Shown here in pieces: positions 13,605-20,004 of a stretch of 21,426 bases of DNA. The first letter of the stretch is position 1; every line of letters starts with the position of its first letter. The notes under the pieces were generated by a model that was not told the DNA's origin, did no database searches, and saw only the letters and a program-made list of their open reading frames with translations. The position numbers and the translations under genes were made by a program. Origin of the DNA: a virus; IMG/VR virus record IMGVR_UViG_3300021964_000659, positions 1-21,426 of that record; one strand, 5' to 3'.

Positions 13605-15125
13605 ATGTCTGACGAAGTAAAAGCTACTGTTACCTGGCGAAATTTAAAGTTAGACACCTATACCAATTTGCGTACAGGAGAAATAAAAGTATATAGACCT
13701 GGTTTTGCTCCACTAGGTGGTATAGGTGGAGTACTTCTTGCCACGTCTAAACCTGAAAATGGGAAGACTACATGGGTCTACAATGATCAAGATCAATTTA
13801 GAAGATCATTTAACATTGCACAAAGAAATGAAAATAAACCAGAATTAAGTCAACAAGAATTTAATCGAGCATTTTTTACGACTGGAACACAAACATTAAA
13901 CACTAATGTAAGAGCAAAGATTCTCTTAGATGAAGATAATAGAAATTACGAAAATGCAGGTATCTCAGTTATTGATACAGAACAATTAAAGCAAACTCAT
14001 TTCGATAATAGAATACCTGGAGTAATAGAACCTGGATCAAGAAGAAAGGTGAACTCTGATGGTACAGTAACAACTACATCTACTACTGAACAACAACCAG
14101 TGGTAGTAGTTGCACCAACTAACCCTCCCAACCCTACTGCAACTCCAGATCCTGATGCTCCAGCAGCACCAGCTCTTCCTGGTGAAGATACACCAGATAA
14201 TGTTGGGACTGATCTGGATGGAGATGGTACAACAGATCAAGGTCCTAATCCTTCATATGAATCTGCAGTAACTAATAGAGGTGGTCGTGCAAGAACTTTA
14301 AGATATCCCTATCATGCACCACCAGCCGGCTTTGAATATGACTATATTTCAATAACAGCATATGATTACAAACCATCTGGATTGGAAGATAATTATAATA
14401 GTGATAAAAATCTAGGGCAGCAATATGAAACTATATTTTTCCCAATGCAACCCCAATTAAGTGAAACGAATGCAGTGAGTTGGTCAGATGATCAATTGAA
14501 TCCAATTCAAGCCGGTTTTGGTGATGCAGCAAAGAAAGTAATTGATAAACTTGGTGGAGCAGATATAAGTGGAGCGTTTAGTGAAATTGGAGCAGGGTTT
14601 GATAAATTAAAAACAAAACTAAACGATAGTAATCTTAAGAGTTTTATTTCCGCTTATTTTGCTGGTCAAGCAGTTGGTGCAAATATTGTGGGTAGAGCTA
14701 CTGGTATGGTAATTAATCCAAACCTTGAACTTCTTTTCAATGGTCCTAATCTTAGAACTTTTAGTTTCAATTTTAGACTCACACCAAGAAGTCAGATAGA
14801 ATCAGAAGAAATAAGAAGAATCATACGAGCATTCAAAAGAAATATGGCAGTTTCTAGAAGTAGTAAAGATTTATTCCTCTTATCACCAAGAATCTTTAAG
14901 TTGAAGTATATTTACAAAGGTGGAGGTGACCACCCATATCTAAATAAATTTAAACCTTGTGCTTTATCAAACTTTGTGGTAAATTACACACCAGATGGTT
15001 CCTATGCAACATTTGATTCCACTGGGTCTTTGACAGCATATGACTTAACAATGACTTTTAGTGAAGTTATGCCAATTTATGCTGATGATATTCCTGATAA
15101 CACAGAAATAACAATGGGATACTAA
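13605..15125 (+). CDS. gp48: gp48-like baseplate tail tube cap, with extra linker and calcium-type loop
   Basis: 506 aa, longer than T4 gp48 (364 aa). The C-terminal half has the family signature: INPNLELLFNGPNLRTFSF, NFRLTPRSQIESEEIRRIIR, SPRIFKLKYIY, then KPCALSNFVVNYTPDGSYAT and LTAYDLTMTFSEVMPIY. The N-terminal 145 residues form a separate domain (VTWRNLKLDTYTNLRTGEIK). Between them is a Thr/Pro/Asp-rich linker (about 150-225) containing DLDGDGTTD at 203-211, a match to the DxDGDGxxD calcium-binding loop. In T4, gp48 sits on the hub with gp54 and begins the tube. Its stop is 2 nt before gp53. Confidence 0.82.
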   Translation: MSDEVKATVTWRNLKLDTYTNLRTGEIKVYRPGFAPLGGIGGVLLATSKPENGKTTWVYNDQDQFRRSFNIAQRNENKPELSQQEFNRAFFTTGTQTLNTNVRAKILLDEDNRNYENAGISVIDTEQLKQTHFDNRIPGVIEPGSRRKVNSDGTVTTTSTTEQQPVVVVAPTNPPNPTATPDPDAPAAPALPGEDTPDNVGTDLDGDGTTDQGPNPSYESAVTNRGGRARTLRYPYHAPPAGFEYDYISITAYDYKPSGLEDNYNSDKNLGQQYETIFFPMQPQLSETNAVSWSDDQLNPIQAGFGDAAKKVIDKLGGADISGAFSEIGAGFDKLKTKLNDSNLKSFISAYFAGQAVGANIVGRATGMVINPNLELLFNGPNLRTFSFNFRLTPRSQIESEEIRRIIRAFKRNMAVSRSSKDLFLLSPRIFKLKYIYKGGGDHPYLNKFKPCALSNFVVNYTPDGSYATFDSTGSLTAYDLTMTFSEVMPIYADDIPDNTEITMGY

Positions 15126-15127
15126 AG

Positions 15128-15796
15128 ATGGCACAAAAATATTTTAGAAACCTACCAAACTTTGATTATGTAAACAGAGTCAAAGGTGGTGATAATATTT
15201 CTGATTATACAGAAGTAAAGAATCTCTTCAAAAGAGGTAAACTTAGAGATGATATTTTTCGTGACCTCAACTATTTCACAAAGTATAAAGTTGTAGGTGA
15301 TGAGAGACCCGATGAAGTTGCATATAAAATTTACGGAGATGAGAATCTTGATTGGATCATAATGTTATCCAACAATATTATGAATCTTGAATCTGAATGG
15401 CCTTGGTCTCAAGAATCCTTTGATAATTACCTACTTAATAAGTATGGTAGTTATGAAAAAATGTATGAAACTAGACATTATGAGACTAATCAGATTCAAG
15501 ATAGTGGCAAAAGAACGATTGTAGAAAGAGGATTAATAGTTCCTAGTGATTGGAGTATTACTTTTTATGATATTAATTTGGGACAACAAATCACGAGATC
15601 TTCAGTTTATCCAGTTTCTAATTTAGAGTATGAGACAAGAATTCAAGATAGTAAAAGAAATATATTCATATTAAAAGACATCTACGTGGGTCTTGTTATC
15701 GACGATATGGAGGAGTTTATGCCATATACTCCTGGATCTAGTCAGTATGTTTCTGATAGGTTGGTACGAGGAGAAAACGTTAGATTGTATCAATAA
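15128..15796 (+). CDS. gp53: gp53-like baseplate wedge protein
   Basis: 222 aa (T4 gp53 is 196 aa). The first part is diagnostic: KYFRNLPNFDYVNRV, then VVGDERPDEVAYKIYGDENLD followed by WIIMLSNNIMNLESEWPWS and FDNYLLNKYGSYEKM. The segment around residues 58-80 has the LysM-like look known for gp53. In T4, gp53 joins the wedges around the hub. The C-terminal half (SDWSITFYDINLGQQITRSS, then IFILKDIYVGLVIDDMEEF) is mixed beta and probably contacts neighbours. It is the last gene of the plus-strand cluster and is followed by terminator hairpins. Confidence 0.88.
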   Translation: MAQKYFRNLPNFDYVNRVKGGDNISDYTEVKNLFKRGKLRDDIFRDLNYFTKYKVVGDERPDEVAYKIYGDENLDWIIMLSNNIMNLESEWPWSQESFDNYLLNKYGSYEKMYETRHYETNQIQDSGKRTIVERGLIVPSDWSITFYDINLGQQITRSSVYPVSNLEYETRIQDSKRNIFILKDIYVGLVIDDMEEFMPYTPGSSQYVSDRLVRGENVRLYQ

Positions 15797-15807
15797 AAAA
15801 AAGTAAA

Positions 15808-15836
15808 GGGGCCAAAAAAGCCCCAGGATTTTTTTT
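15808..15836. terminator. Bidirectional intrinsic terminator between gp53 and gp32
   Basis: Hairpin GGGGC-loop-GCCCC (15808-15824) followed on the plus strand by AGGA and eight T. On the minus strand the same stem is followed by TTTACTTTTTTTT, so it can stop both gp53 and gp32 transcripts. It lies between the convergent stops at 15796 and 15871. Confidence 0.75.
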
Positions 15837-15837
15837 A

Positions 15838-15861
15838 CGGCTTTTTTGAAACAAAAAGCCG
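15838..15861. terminator. Second hairpin of the convergent terminator region
   Basis: Inverted repeat CGGCTTTTT...AAAAAGCCG (9-bp arms, 6-nt loop) next to the first hairpin. The T run on the plus side is weak (ATTTTGG). It is the first structure met by the minus-strand gp32 transcript and may help termination or protect the RNA 3' end. Confidence 0.5.
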
Positions 15862-15870
15862 ATTTTGGTA

Positions 15871-16833
15871 TCAGGACTCAGCCAGTTTTGAAAAATAACT
15901 CATGGGGTCGTCATCGTCATCGTCTCCTTTACTGAGAGTAATATCAGGAGAGTTGAAGTCATTAGTTGTCTTCGAAGATTGATAGGAGTCTTCAAGCTTT
16001 CGCATGACTTCTTCTTCGGAGACAGTCTTTCGTTCTGTTGCTGCGTAGTTATCATACTCAGTTTCTTCCTCTACGGTTGATCGACGGGTGGACTTATTGC
16101 CCAGTACATAATCAAGACGCTTCTTCAGTTCATCATAGGATTTGAACTGATCAGGTGCAGTGAAGGCAGTGAGTGAATACTGCTTCTTCCAGATTGCTTC
16201 CATCGCTTCATCGTCATCCAAGAGAGGAGACACACGATCGAACTCGGAACTATCATAGTTCCAATAACCAGCAACCTTCTTCAGTTTGAGTTTGAAGTTG
16301 GCACCTTGCCAGAAGTCAAAGGGGTTGATAGGAGTTTCATCTTCGAATTCAGGTTGCATTGCTTCCATGATCTTGTCGAAGATCTTCTTACCAAACTTGT
16401 ACAGGAACACCTTACCCTCATTTTGAGGATTGGCAGGATCCTTGACCACGTAGATATTTGCGTAGAAAGAAAGTTTACGCTTTTGTTTACGAACAGTTTC
16501 CTTATCTGCTTCGTTACCACTGTTCCACAGTTCACGGTTCAGTTCACCGATAGGATCCTTACCACCAATGGTAGTCAGGGAGTTTTCGATGTACCAACCA
16601 CCAGGACCTTGGAAGGCATGGGAGAACAGCTTCACCCAAGGGAGATCTTCTCCTTCGGGAGCAGGAAGGAAACGAATAACAGCATATCCGTTACCACTCT
16701 TATCCATCTCTGGTTTCCACAGACGGTCATCGGTACCATTACCGCCACCACCATTTTGTTTCTCTACTTCTTTAACCAGTTTCTGTGTCAGAGAACCAAG
16801 AGAGGATTGTTTCTTTAAATCTGAAAAGGACAT
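15871..16833 (-). CDS. gp32: gp32-like single-stranded DNA-binding protein
   Basis: 320 aa (T4 gp32 is 301 aa). Family marks: basic N-terminus SFSDLKKQSSLGSLTQKL, then LWKPEMDKSGNGYAVIRFLP, LSFYANIYVVKDPANPQNEG and KVFLYKFGKKIFDKI, FDFWQGANFKLKLKKVAGYWN, and an acidic C-terminus with DDDDDDPMSYFSKLAES for partner binding. It coats ssDNA in replication and recombination and works with gp59, encoded just upstream. No cysteine occurs anywhere, so the His-Cys3 zinc site of T4 (around residues 64-90) is absent; the matching stretch reads WYIENSLTTIGGKDPIG. Codons look more GC-rich than those of neighbours, as expected for an abundant protein. A weak AGGT lies 10 nt before the ATG. Expression is probably self-limited through the leader. 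Confidence 0.93.
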   Translation of the reverse strand: MSFSDLKKQSSLGSLTQKLVKEVEKQNGGGGNGTDDRLWKPEMDKSGNGYAVIRFLPAPEGEDLPWVKLFSHAFQGPGGWYIENSLTTIGGKDPIGELNRELWNSGNEADKETVRKQKRKLSFYANIYVVKDPANPQNEGKVFLYKFGKKIFDKIMEAMQPEFEDETPINPFDFWQGANFKLKLKKVAGYWNYDSSEFDRVSPLLDDDEAMEAIWKKQYSLTAFTAPDQFKSYDELKKRLDYVLGNKSTRRSTVEEETEYDNYAATERKTVSEEEVMRKLEDSYQSSKTTNDFNSPDITLSKGDDDDDDPMSYFSKLAES

Positions 16834-16865
16834 TCGTATTTACCTGTAGTTTGTATTTGGCTTGT

Positions 16866-16899
16866 TGGTTAAGTTTTGGTGGGGGACCTAACCACCCCC
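16866..16899 (-). promoter_or_regulatory. Possible H-type pseudoknot in the gp32 leader (autoregulatory operator)
   Basis: RNA from the minus strand: stem 1 GGGGG (16899-16895) with CCCCC (16885-16881); the loop GGUUAG (16893-16888) can pair with UUAACC (16872-16867), crossing stem 1. This leaves a 1-nt loop, a 2-nt junction and an 8-nt A-rich loop, very like the T4-family gene 32 operator pseudoknot. It is followed by about 33 nt of unstructured, A-rich leader up to the AUG. Caveat: if the promoter just upstream starts at the usual distance, the first G residues of stem 1 would be lost. Confidence 0.55.
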
Positions 16900-16901
16900 T
16901 T

Positions 16902-16930
16902 ACTATAGGACCCTCAGGGGGTGTTGTCAA
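16902..16930 (-). promoter_or_regulatory. Near-consensus sigma-70 promoter before gp32
   Basis: Minus strand TTGACA (16930-16925), 17-nt spacer, TATAGT (16907-16902). The -35 element is a perfect match and the -10 element matches 5 of 6. The -35 lies inside the 3' end of the DUF1825-like gene. It would give gp32 its own transcript, made by the host polymerase, in addition to operon read-through. Confidence 0.7.
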
Positions 16931-17249
16931 GAGACTTCTTCATGTTTTCAATGATATTGGTCATATTACTGAAGACATATGCCAGATCAACATCTGGCGG
17001 AAACCCAAGTTGTTTTGCAGATTCCATGATATTTTCCCTCATCAATTTTGCTTCGGGATCTTCAGACAAACTCATACGAGTATAGAGGATCTGTTGTTTT
17101 TTCAACAGTTCCTCCAACATTTCAACATGCTCAAGTTTATCTTCTTTTGTCATAGATGAAAATGTAAACACATTTTTATAGATTGCCTCTTGTAATTCGG
17201 CAATCCTGTTCATCTCATCTTGGACTAATTCCGATTGGAAAAAACTCAT
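16914..17249 (-). CDS. DUF1825-like protein
   Basis: 111 aa, helical and without cysteine. The opening MSFFQSELVQDEMNRIAELQ, then LEHVEMLEELLKKQQILYTR and MSLSEDPEAKLM resemble the cyanobacterial DUF1825 family (xFFxSExVQxE...ExMexLxxxxxxxxxRxxLSEDxxA). Such genes are found in cyanobacteria and in cyanophages; the function is unknown. Its ATG overlaps the stop of the 61-aa gene as ATGA, and its 3' end carries the -35 of the gp32 promoter, so it is the last gene before gp32. Its place between gp59 and gp32 hints at a replication role. The recombination mediator UvsY was considered but the sequence does not resemble it. Confidence 0.75.
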   Translation of the reverse strand: MSFFQSELVQDEMNRIAELQEAIYKNVFTFSSMTKEDKLEHVEMLEELLKKQQILYTRMSLSEDPEAKLMRENIMESAKQLGFPPDVDLAYVFSNMTNIIENMKKSLDNTP

Positions 17250-17431
17250 TGTACTTGTGCTTCTGCTTCTAAAAGTTGTTCGTCTTGTTGTTTAGATTCT
17301 TCAATTTGCTCGAGAACATCGATTGCTCCACATACTTTCAGGTACATTTCTCTACCACCATCAAGTTGTTTTTCCAATTCTTCTCTCTGAGATTTCAGAT
17401 TTTCAAGCACAGTTGCATTATCAAGTGCCAT
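17246..17431 (-). CDS. Small coiled-coil protein, unknown function
   Basis: 61 aa: MALDNATVLENLKSQREELEKQLDGG then YLKVCGAIDVLEQIEESKQQ and an acidic Gln-rich end. The heptad-like spacing of Leu, Val and Ile suggests an antiparallel coiled-coil hairpin, perhaps for dimerisation. Its start overlaps the gp59 stop by 11 nt and its stop overlaps the DUF1825-like start (ATGA), so it is translated with both. From memory similar short genes are common beside DUF1825 in cyanophages. Function not known. Confidence 0.7.
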   Translation of the reverse strand: MALDNATVLENLKSQREELEKQLDGGREMYLKVCGAIDVLEQIEESKQQDEQLLEAEAQVQ

Positions 17432-18032
17432 GGACTATAACCTCCTTAAGGATTGATTTAAATTTAAATACATCAATATGTATAAAGGAATCATACTTTT
17501 CAATTCTCATTGATAAGAATTTCCAAACAGGATCATCCAATTTACTATCGAATTGTTTTTTGAATCCCAAAATCTTATTTAAGATTACAAGAGATTCAAG
17601 TGATAAATTTTTTGCCAAATGTTCTTTGACAATTTGAGGGTGTCTCGTTCCCACAATATTAAACATTGAATCAAAGTCTTTATCACCGAAGACATTTTCT
17701 ATTTCCGATTTGAACGTATAAGATAACGACTGAAGTCGTCTCTTCCAATCGGTGTAATTCTGTTCCCCGTTCCGAACAATTTCTCCGATCCACAGAGACT
17801 GAGGATCGTTACAACTGACAAAGTTAGAAACAAAAAACTCAATGACTTCACTATCATCTTTTTGACGACTCAACTTTTCAAAAAAGAATCTGTCCTTACG
17901 TTTATAGAAGGACTCTAATGATGCACGTGACTTACCACCATAACGATGGTAATCATATTTGTCTTTGGTAAAGTGATTTTTCAATCCAAGGTATGCCTTG
18001 TATGTATCAAAGGGACTCACTTTTGGTATCAT
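17421..18032 (-). CDS. gp59: gp59-like replicative helicase loader
   Basis: 203 aa (T4 gp59 is 217 aa). Matching features are the start (FDTYKAYLGLKNHFTKDKYD, YHRYGGK), the RKDRFFFEKLSRQ segment that corresponds to RRDKYFFQKLSEK in T4, then EFFVSNFVSCNDPQSLWIGEI and the C-terminal helices with LSLESLVILNKIL and FLSMRIEKYDSFI. It loads the replicative helicase onto gp32-coated forks. Its ATG overlaps the gp33 stop as ATGA. The order gp33-gp59-(small genes)-gp32 is the T4 order with two extra genes inserted. Function well supported by both sequence and synteny. Confidence 0.88.
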   Translation of the reverse strand: MIPKVSPFDTYKAYLGLKNHFTKDKYDYHRYGGKSRASLESFYKRKDRFFFEKLSRQKDDSEVIEFFVSNFVSCNDPQSLWIGEIVRNGEQNYTDWKRRLQSLSYTFKSEIENVFGDKDFDSMFNIVGTRHPQIVKEHLAKNLSLESLVILNKILGFKKQFDSKLDDPVWKFLSMRIEKYDSFIHIDVFKFKSILKEVIVHGT

Positions 18033-18298
18033 AAAGGAAGTTTGGCGTGAGATGTACGTTTCAATAGATTCAATTCCATTGCCTCTGCTTTCAATCTTTC
18101 CTTGAGGGGTTTTGAAATTAGTTTAGGAATAGATTCGATGTCCAAACTATTCTTTTCACAAAAATATACTATAGCATCAACGTACTTCATGTCAATATTG
18201 TCTTTAACAATATTTTCAATTTCCTCTGCGAAGGTTCGACTGTTGTAAAATTTTTTATCAATCAGTTGATCAACACTTAGTTCTTCAGATTTAGACAT
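18029..18298 (-). CDS. gp33: gp33-like late transcription coactivator
   Basis: 89 aa from the ATG at 18298. A longer upstream extension would run deep into the exonuclease gene, while this ATG overlaps that gene by 8 nt. The part FAEEIENIVKDNIDMKYVDA, IVYFCEKNSLDIESIPKLIS and LKERLKAEAMELNLLKR aligns by eye with T4 gp33 (MVEEF...YLEATTAFLEENSI... and IQSEAIDENLLR). In T4 it links RNA polymerase with the sliding clamp and late sigma gp55 at TATAAATA promoters, fitting the late boxes seen elsewhere here. Followed by gp59 with an ATGA overlap. Confidence 0.82.
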   Translation of the reverse strand: MSKSEELSVDQLIDKKFYNSRTFAEEIENIVKDNIDMKYVDAIVYFCEKNSLDIESIPKLISKPLKERLKAEAMELNLLKRTSHAKLPL

Positions 18299-18956
18299 GT
18301 TGTTGTAATTTGAATTCAACAAACTCGCTAATATATTTTGCGAGAAGGTTGATGTACTTTCTCTTATCATACTGTTCATAGACTTCAACTTCTCCATTTT
18401 CACAAGACATGATGATGACAAATTTTTTAACCATAATACCAGTCATTTCGTACAACATACATGCGTAGGCTGCACACTGTACATAGTAATGTTCGATCCA
18501 CTTTTCTGGTTTAGGTTTCTTACTTGTCTTAAAGTCAATGACAGCAAGTTCTCCATCATACTCAGCAATACAATCGACCGTTCCTGCAACACCCAACTCC
18601 CTACTAAAAAGGGCTTGTTCAATTGCATGAATATTATCGATTTTATCTAGATCAGGTTTGGCTTGTTTAAAAAGGAACTCTGACAACGGTTGTACTGTCG
18701 GAAGTTCTTTGTTTAACATATAGTTTTCAACCAGTGTGTGCATGTCAGTACCACGACTGGTTGCTGCCTTTGTGATCTTGTTTGCTTCTTCAACACCAAC
18801 CCTCTTTCTCCACTTAGTGAAGATTTCTCGATTGTAGTGACTAATAATAGATGTGATGGAAACTAATTTTTGTCCATCAGGAGTGTCATAATATCGAACA
18901 CCGTCAATCATCTCTCTATCGATAGTTGGATAATCTATTTCAATGTGATTAAACAT
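18291..18956 (-). CDS. PD-(D/E)XK exonuclease (RecB/MGME1-like)
   Basis: 221 aa. Motifs of the RecB-type nuclease family are in order: SRGTDMH (His73) with Glu77/113, GTVDCIAEYDGELAVIDFKTSKK split as GTVD (Asp128) and VIDFK (Asp141, Lys143), and YYVQCAAYACM (Gln160, Tyr164). These are the active-site positions of the MGME1/Cas4-like subgroup, so it is probably a single-strand exonuclease acting in DNA repair, recombination or host DNA breakdown. There are four cysteines but no CxxC iron-sulphur pattern. The ATG overlaps the phoH stop as TAATG. Confidence 0.82.
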   Translation of the reverse strand: MFNHIEIDYPTIDREMIDGVRYYDTPDGQKLVSITSIISHYNREIFTKWRKRVGVEEANKITKAATSRGTDMHTLVENYMLNKELPTVQPLSEFLFKQAKPDLDKIDNIHAIEQALFSRELGVAGTVDCIAEYDGELAVIDFKTSKKPKPEKWIEHYYVQCAAYACMLYEMTGIMVKKFVIIMSCENGEVEVYEQYDKRKYINLLAKYISEFVEFKLQQHV

Positions 18957-19720
18957 TACATACCGAGTTCAAGTTTGGCAATGATGTACTCTTTAACAAG
19001 ACCACTTCTACAGATATCCTCTGCATTAAATTCAATTGTATCAAAGGATGGCATGTTCGTCAAGATACGCATGAAGTCAGCAATACCATTTCTTTCATTC
19101 TGTTTTGTCAAGTCAGACTGAGTTGCATCACCACAGAACATAATTTTTGAGTTCTCACCAATACGGGTGATCATTGAGTCAAGTTCGTGGAAATTAAGGT
19201 TCTGGAACTCGTCAACAATAACGATCACATTGTCCAGGGTTGTACCACGAATGAATGATGTGGACCAGAAAGAAATAGTACCCTGTGCCTTGAGATTGTT
19301 ATACAACATTTCAAAAGAAGCATCATCAGGCATCTCGAACATGTACTTCACCATGTTCTTGTATGGAATCTGATAGAGAGATGACTTATCCTCATGATCA
19401 CCAGGAAGGAAACCAATCTCTCTGGTGGGCACAAGGGATCTGACGATGTAAATCTTCTCGTAGGGTGACTTAGGGTCTAAGACATCCAGAAGGGCGTTGT
19501 AGAGGGTGATAAAGGTCTTTCCTGTACCAGCACATCCATATGCTACCAAGTTCTGTTGATTTTTATACTTTTCAAAAAAGATTTCCTGATTTTCTGTGAT
19601 CGGTTCAACCTTTTTGATGTAGTCGAGATTAATTGGCTTCTTTCTCTTCATCGTTCTATTGCTCATACCAAATGGAACTGGGTTTGTAGTTCCGACACCT
19701 GCTTTTTTCTTCGCTGACAT
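18956..19720 (-). CDS. phoH: PhoH-like P-loop ATPase
   Basis: 254 aa. Walker A GCAGTGKT (62-69), Walker B VIVIVDEFQN (Asp170, Glu171) and GDATQSDL (197-204) are intact, with YIVRSLVPTREIGFLPGD between. This is the PhoH family, widespread in marine phages; in bacteria it is linked to phosphate starvation and RNA metabolism, but its phage role is unsettled. The first 35 residues are basic and probably flexible. A GATTAAATAC stretch precedes the ATG. It ends in a TAATG overlap with the exonuclease gene. Codons look more GC-rich than those of the small upstream genes. Confidence 0.92.
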   Translation of the reverse strand: MSAKKKAGVGTTNPVPFGMSNRTMKRKKPINLDYIKKVEPITENQEIFFEKYKNQQNLVAYGCAGTGKTFITLYNALLDVLDPKSPYEKIYIVRSLVPTREIGFLPGDHEDKSSLYQIPYKNMVKYMFEMPDDASFEMLYNNLKAQGTISFWSTSFIRGTTLDNVIVIVDEFQNLNFHELDSMITRIGENSKIMFCGDATQSDLTKQNERNGIADFMRILTNMPSFDTIEFNAEDICRSGLVKEYIIAKLELGM

Positions 19721-19724
19721 GTAT

Positions 19725-19985
19725 TTAATCGTAGTGTTTTAGATTTGAACCTGGTTGTTTCTTTGCTTTACCAATAACATCTTTCCATCCTGGATGTTTG
19801 GTGTAAATCTTACTGAAGGGATCTCCCATCTCAACACCAAGACAGGGAGCGTTATCAGGAGTATAGTAACGCTCCCAGTCTGGATTGTCTTTGCACCACT
19901 GGTCCCAATCATGAATACTCATTCGTATTTCTTTTTGTTCACCAGTTTGTTTATTTTTAACAGGATATGTTGCCAAAACTTTCAC
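19725..19985 (-). CDS. Conserved 86-aa cyanophage protein, possible degenerate FmdB-like domain
   Basis: 86 aa with a GTG start at 19985; GAGG abuts the start codon. The sequence (TYPVKNKQTGEQKEIRMSIH, DWDQWCKDNPDWERYYTPDN, APCLG then DPFSKIYTKHPGWKDVIGKA) resembles small cyanophage proteins with a T-Y-x-x-x-N-x-x-T-G-E opening. That opening recalls FmdB-type zinc ribbons, but only two cysteines exist and not as CxxC, so metal binding is unlikely to be kept. It lies 18 nt after thyX and 4 nt before phoH. A weak ATAAATA box is 12 nt before its start. Function unknown. Confidence 0.7.
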   Translation of the reverse strand: MKVLATYPVKNKQTGEQKEIRMSIHDWDQWCKDNPDWERYYTPDNAPCLGVEMGDPFSKIYTKHPGWKDVIGKAKKQPGSNLKHYD

Positions 19986-19997
19986 CTCAAGTTTGAA

Positions 19998-20004
19998 TAT
20001 TTAT
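19998..20004 (-). promoter_or_regulatory. Weak late-promoter-like ATAAATA box
   Basis: Minus-strand AATAAATA overlapping the thyX stop, ending 12 nt before the GTG start. This is closer than the 20-28 nt seen for the structural genes, so it may be chance in AT-rich DNA. Confidence 0.2.

Noticed and set aside
16306-16818. 170-aa plus-strand frame opposite gp32
   Set aside because: gp32 is unmistakable on the other strand; this frame has no family features.
16914-17249. UvsY recombination mediator as identity of the 111-aa protein
   Set aside because: Length and place would allow it, but the motifs fit the DUF1825 pattern and not UvsY.
18029-18421. 130-aa version of gp33 with an upstream start
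   Set aside because: The extra 41 residues lie in the exonuclease coding sequence and do not resemble gp33; the ATG at 18298 gives the usual length and an 8-nt overlap.
19721-19735. Late promoter TTAAATA before phoH
   Set aside because: It is only one base from the ATG, leaving no room for a leader; probably chance in AT-rich DNA.
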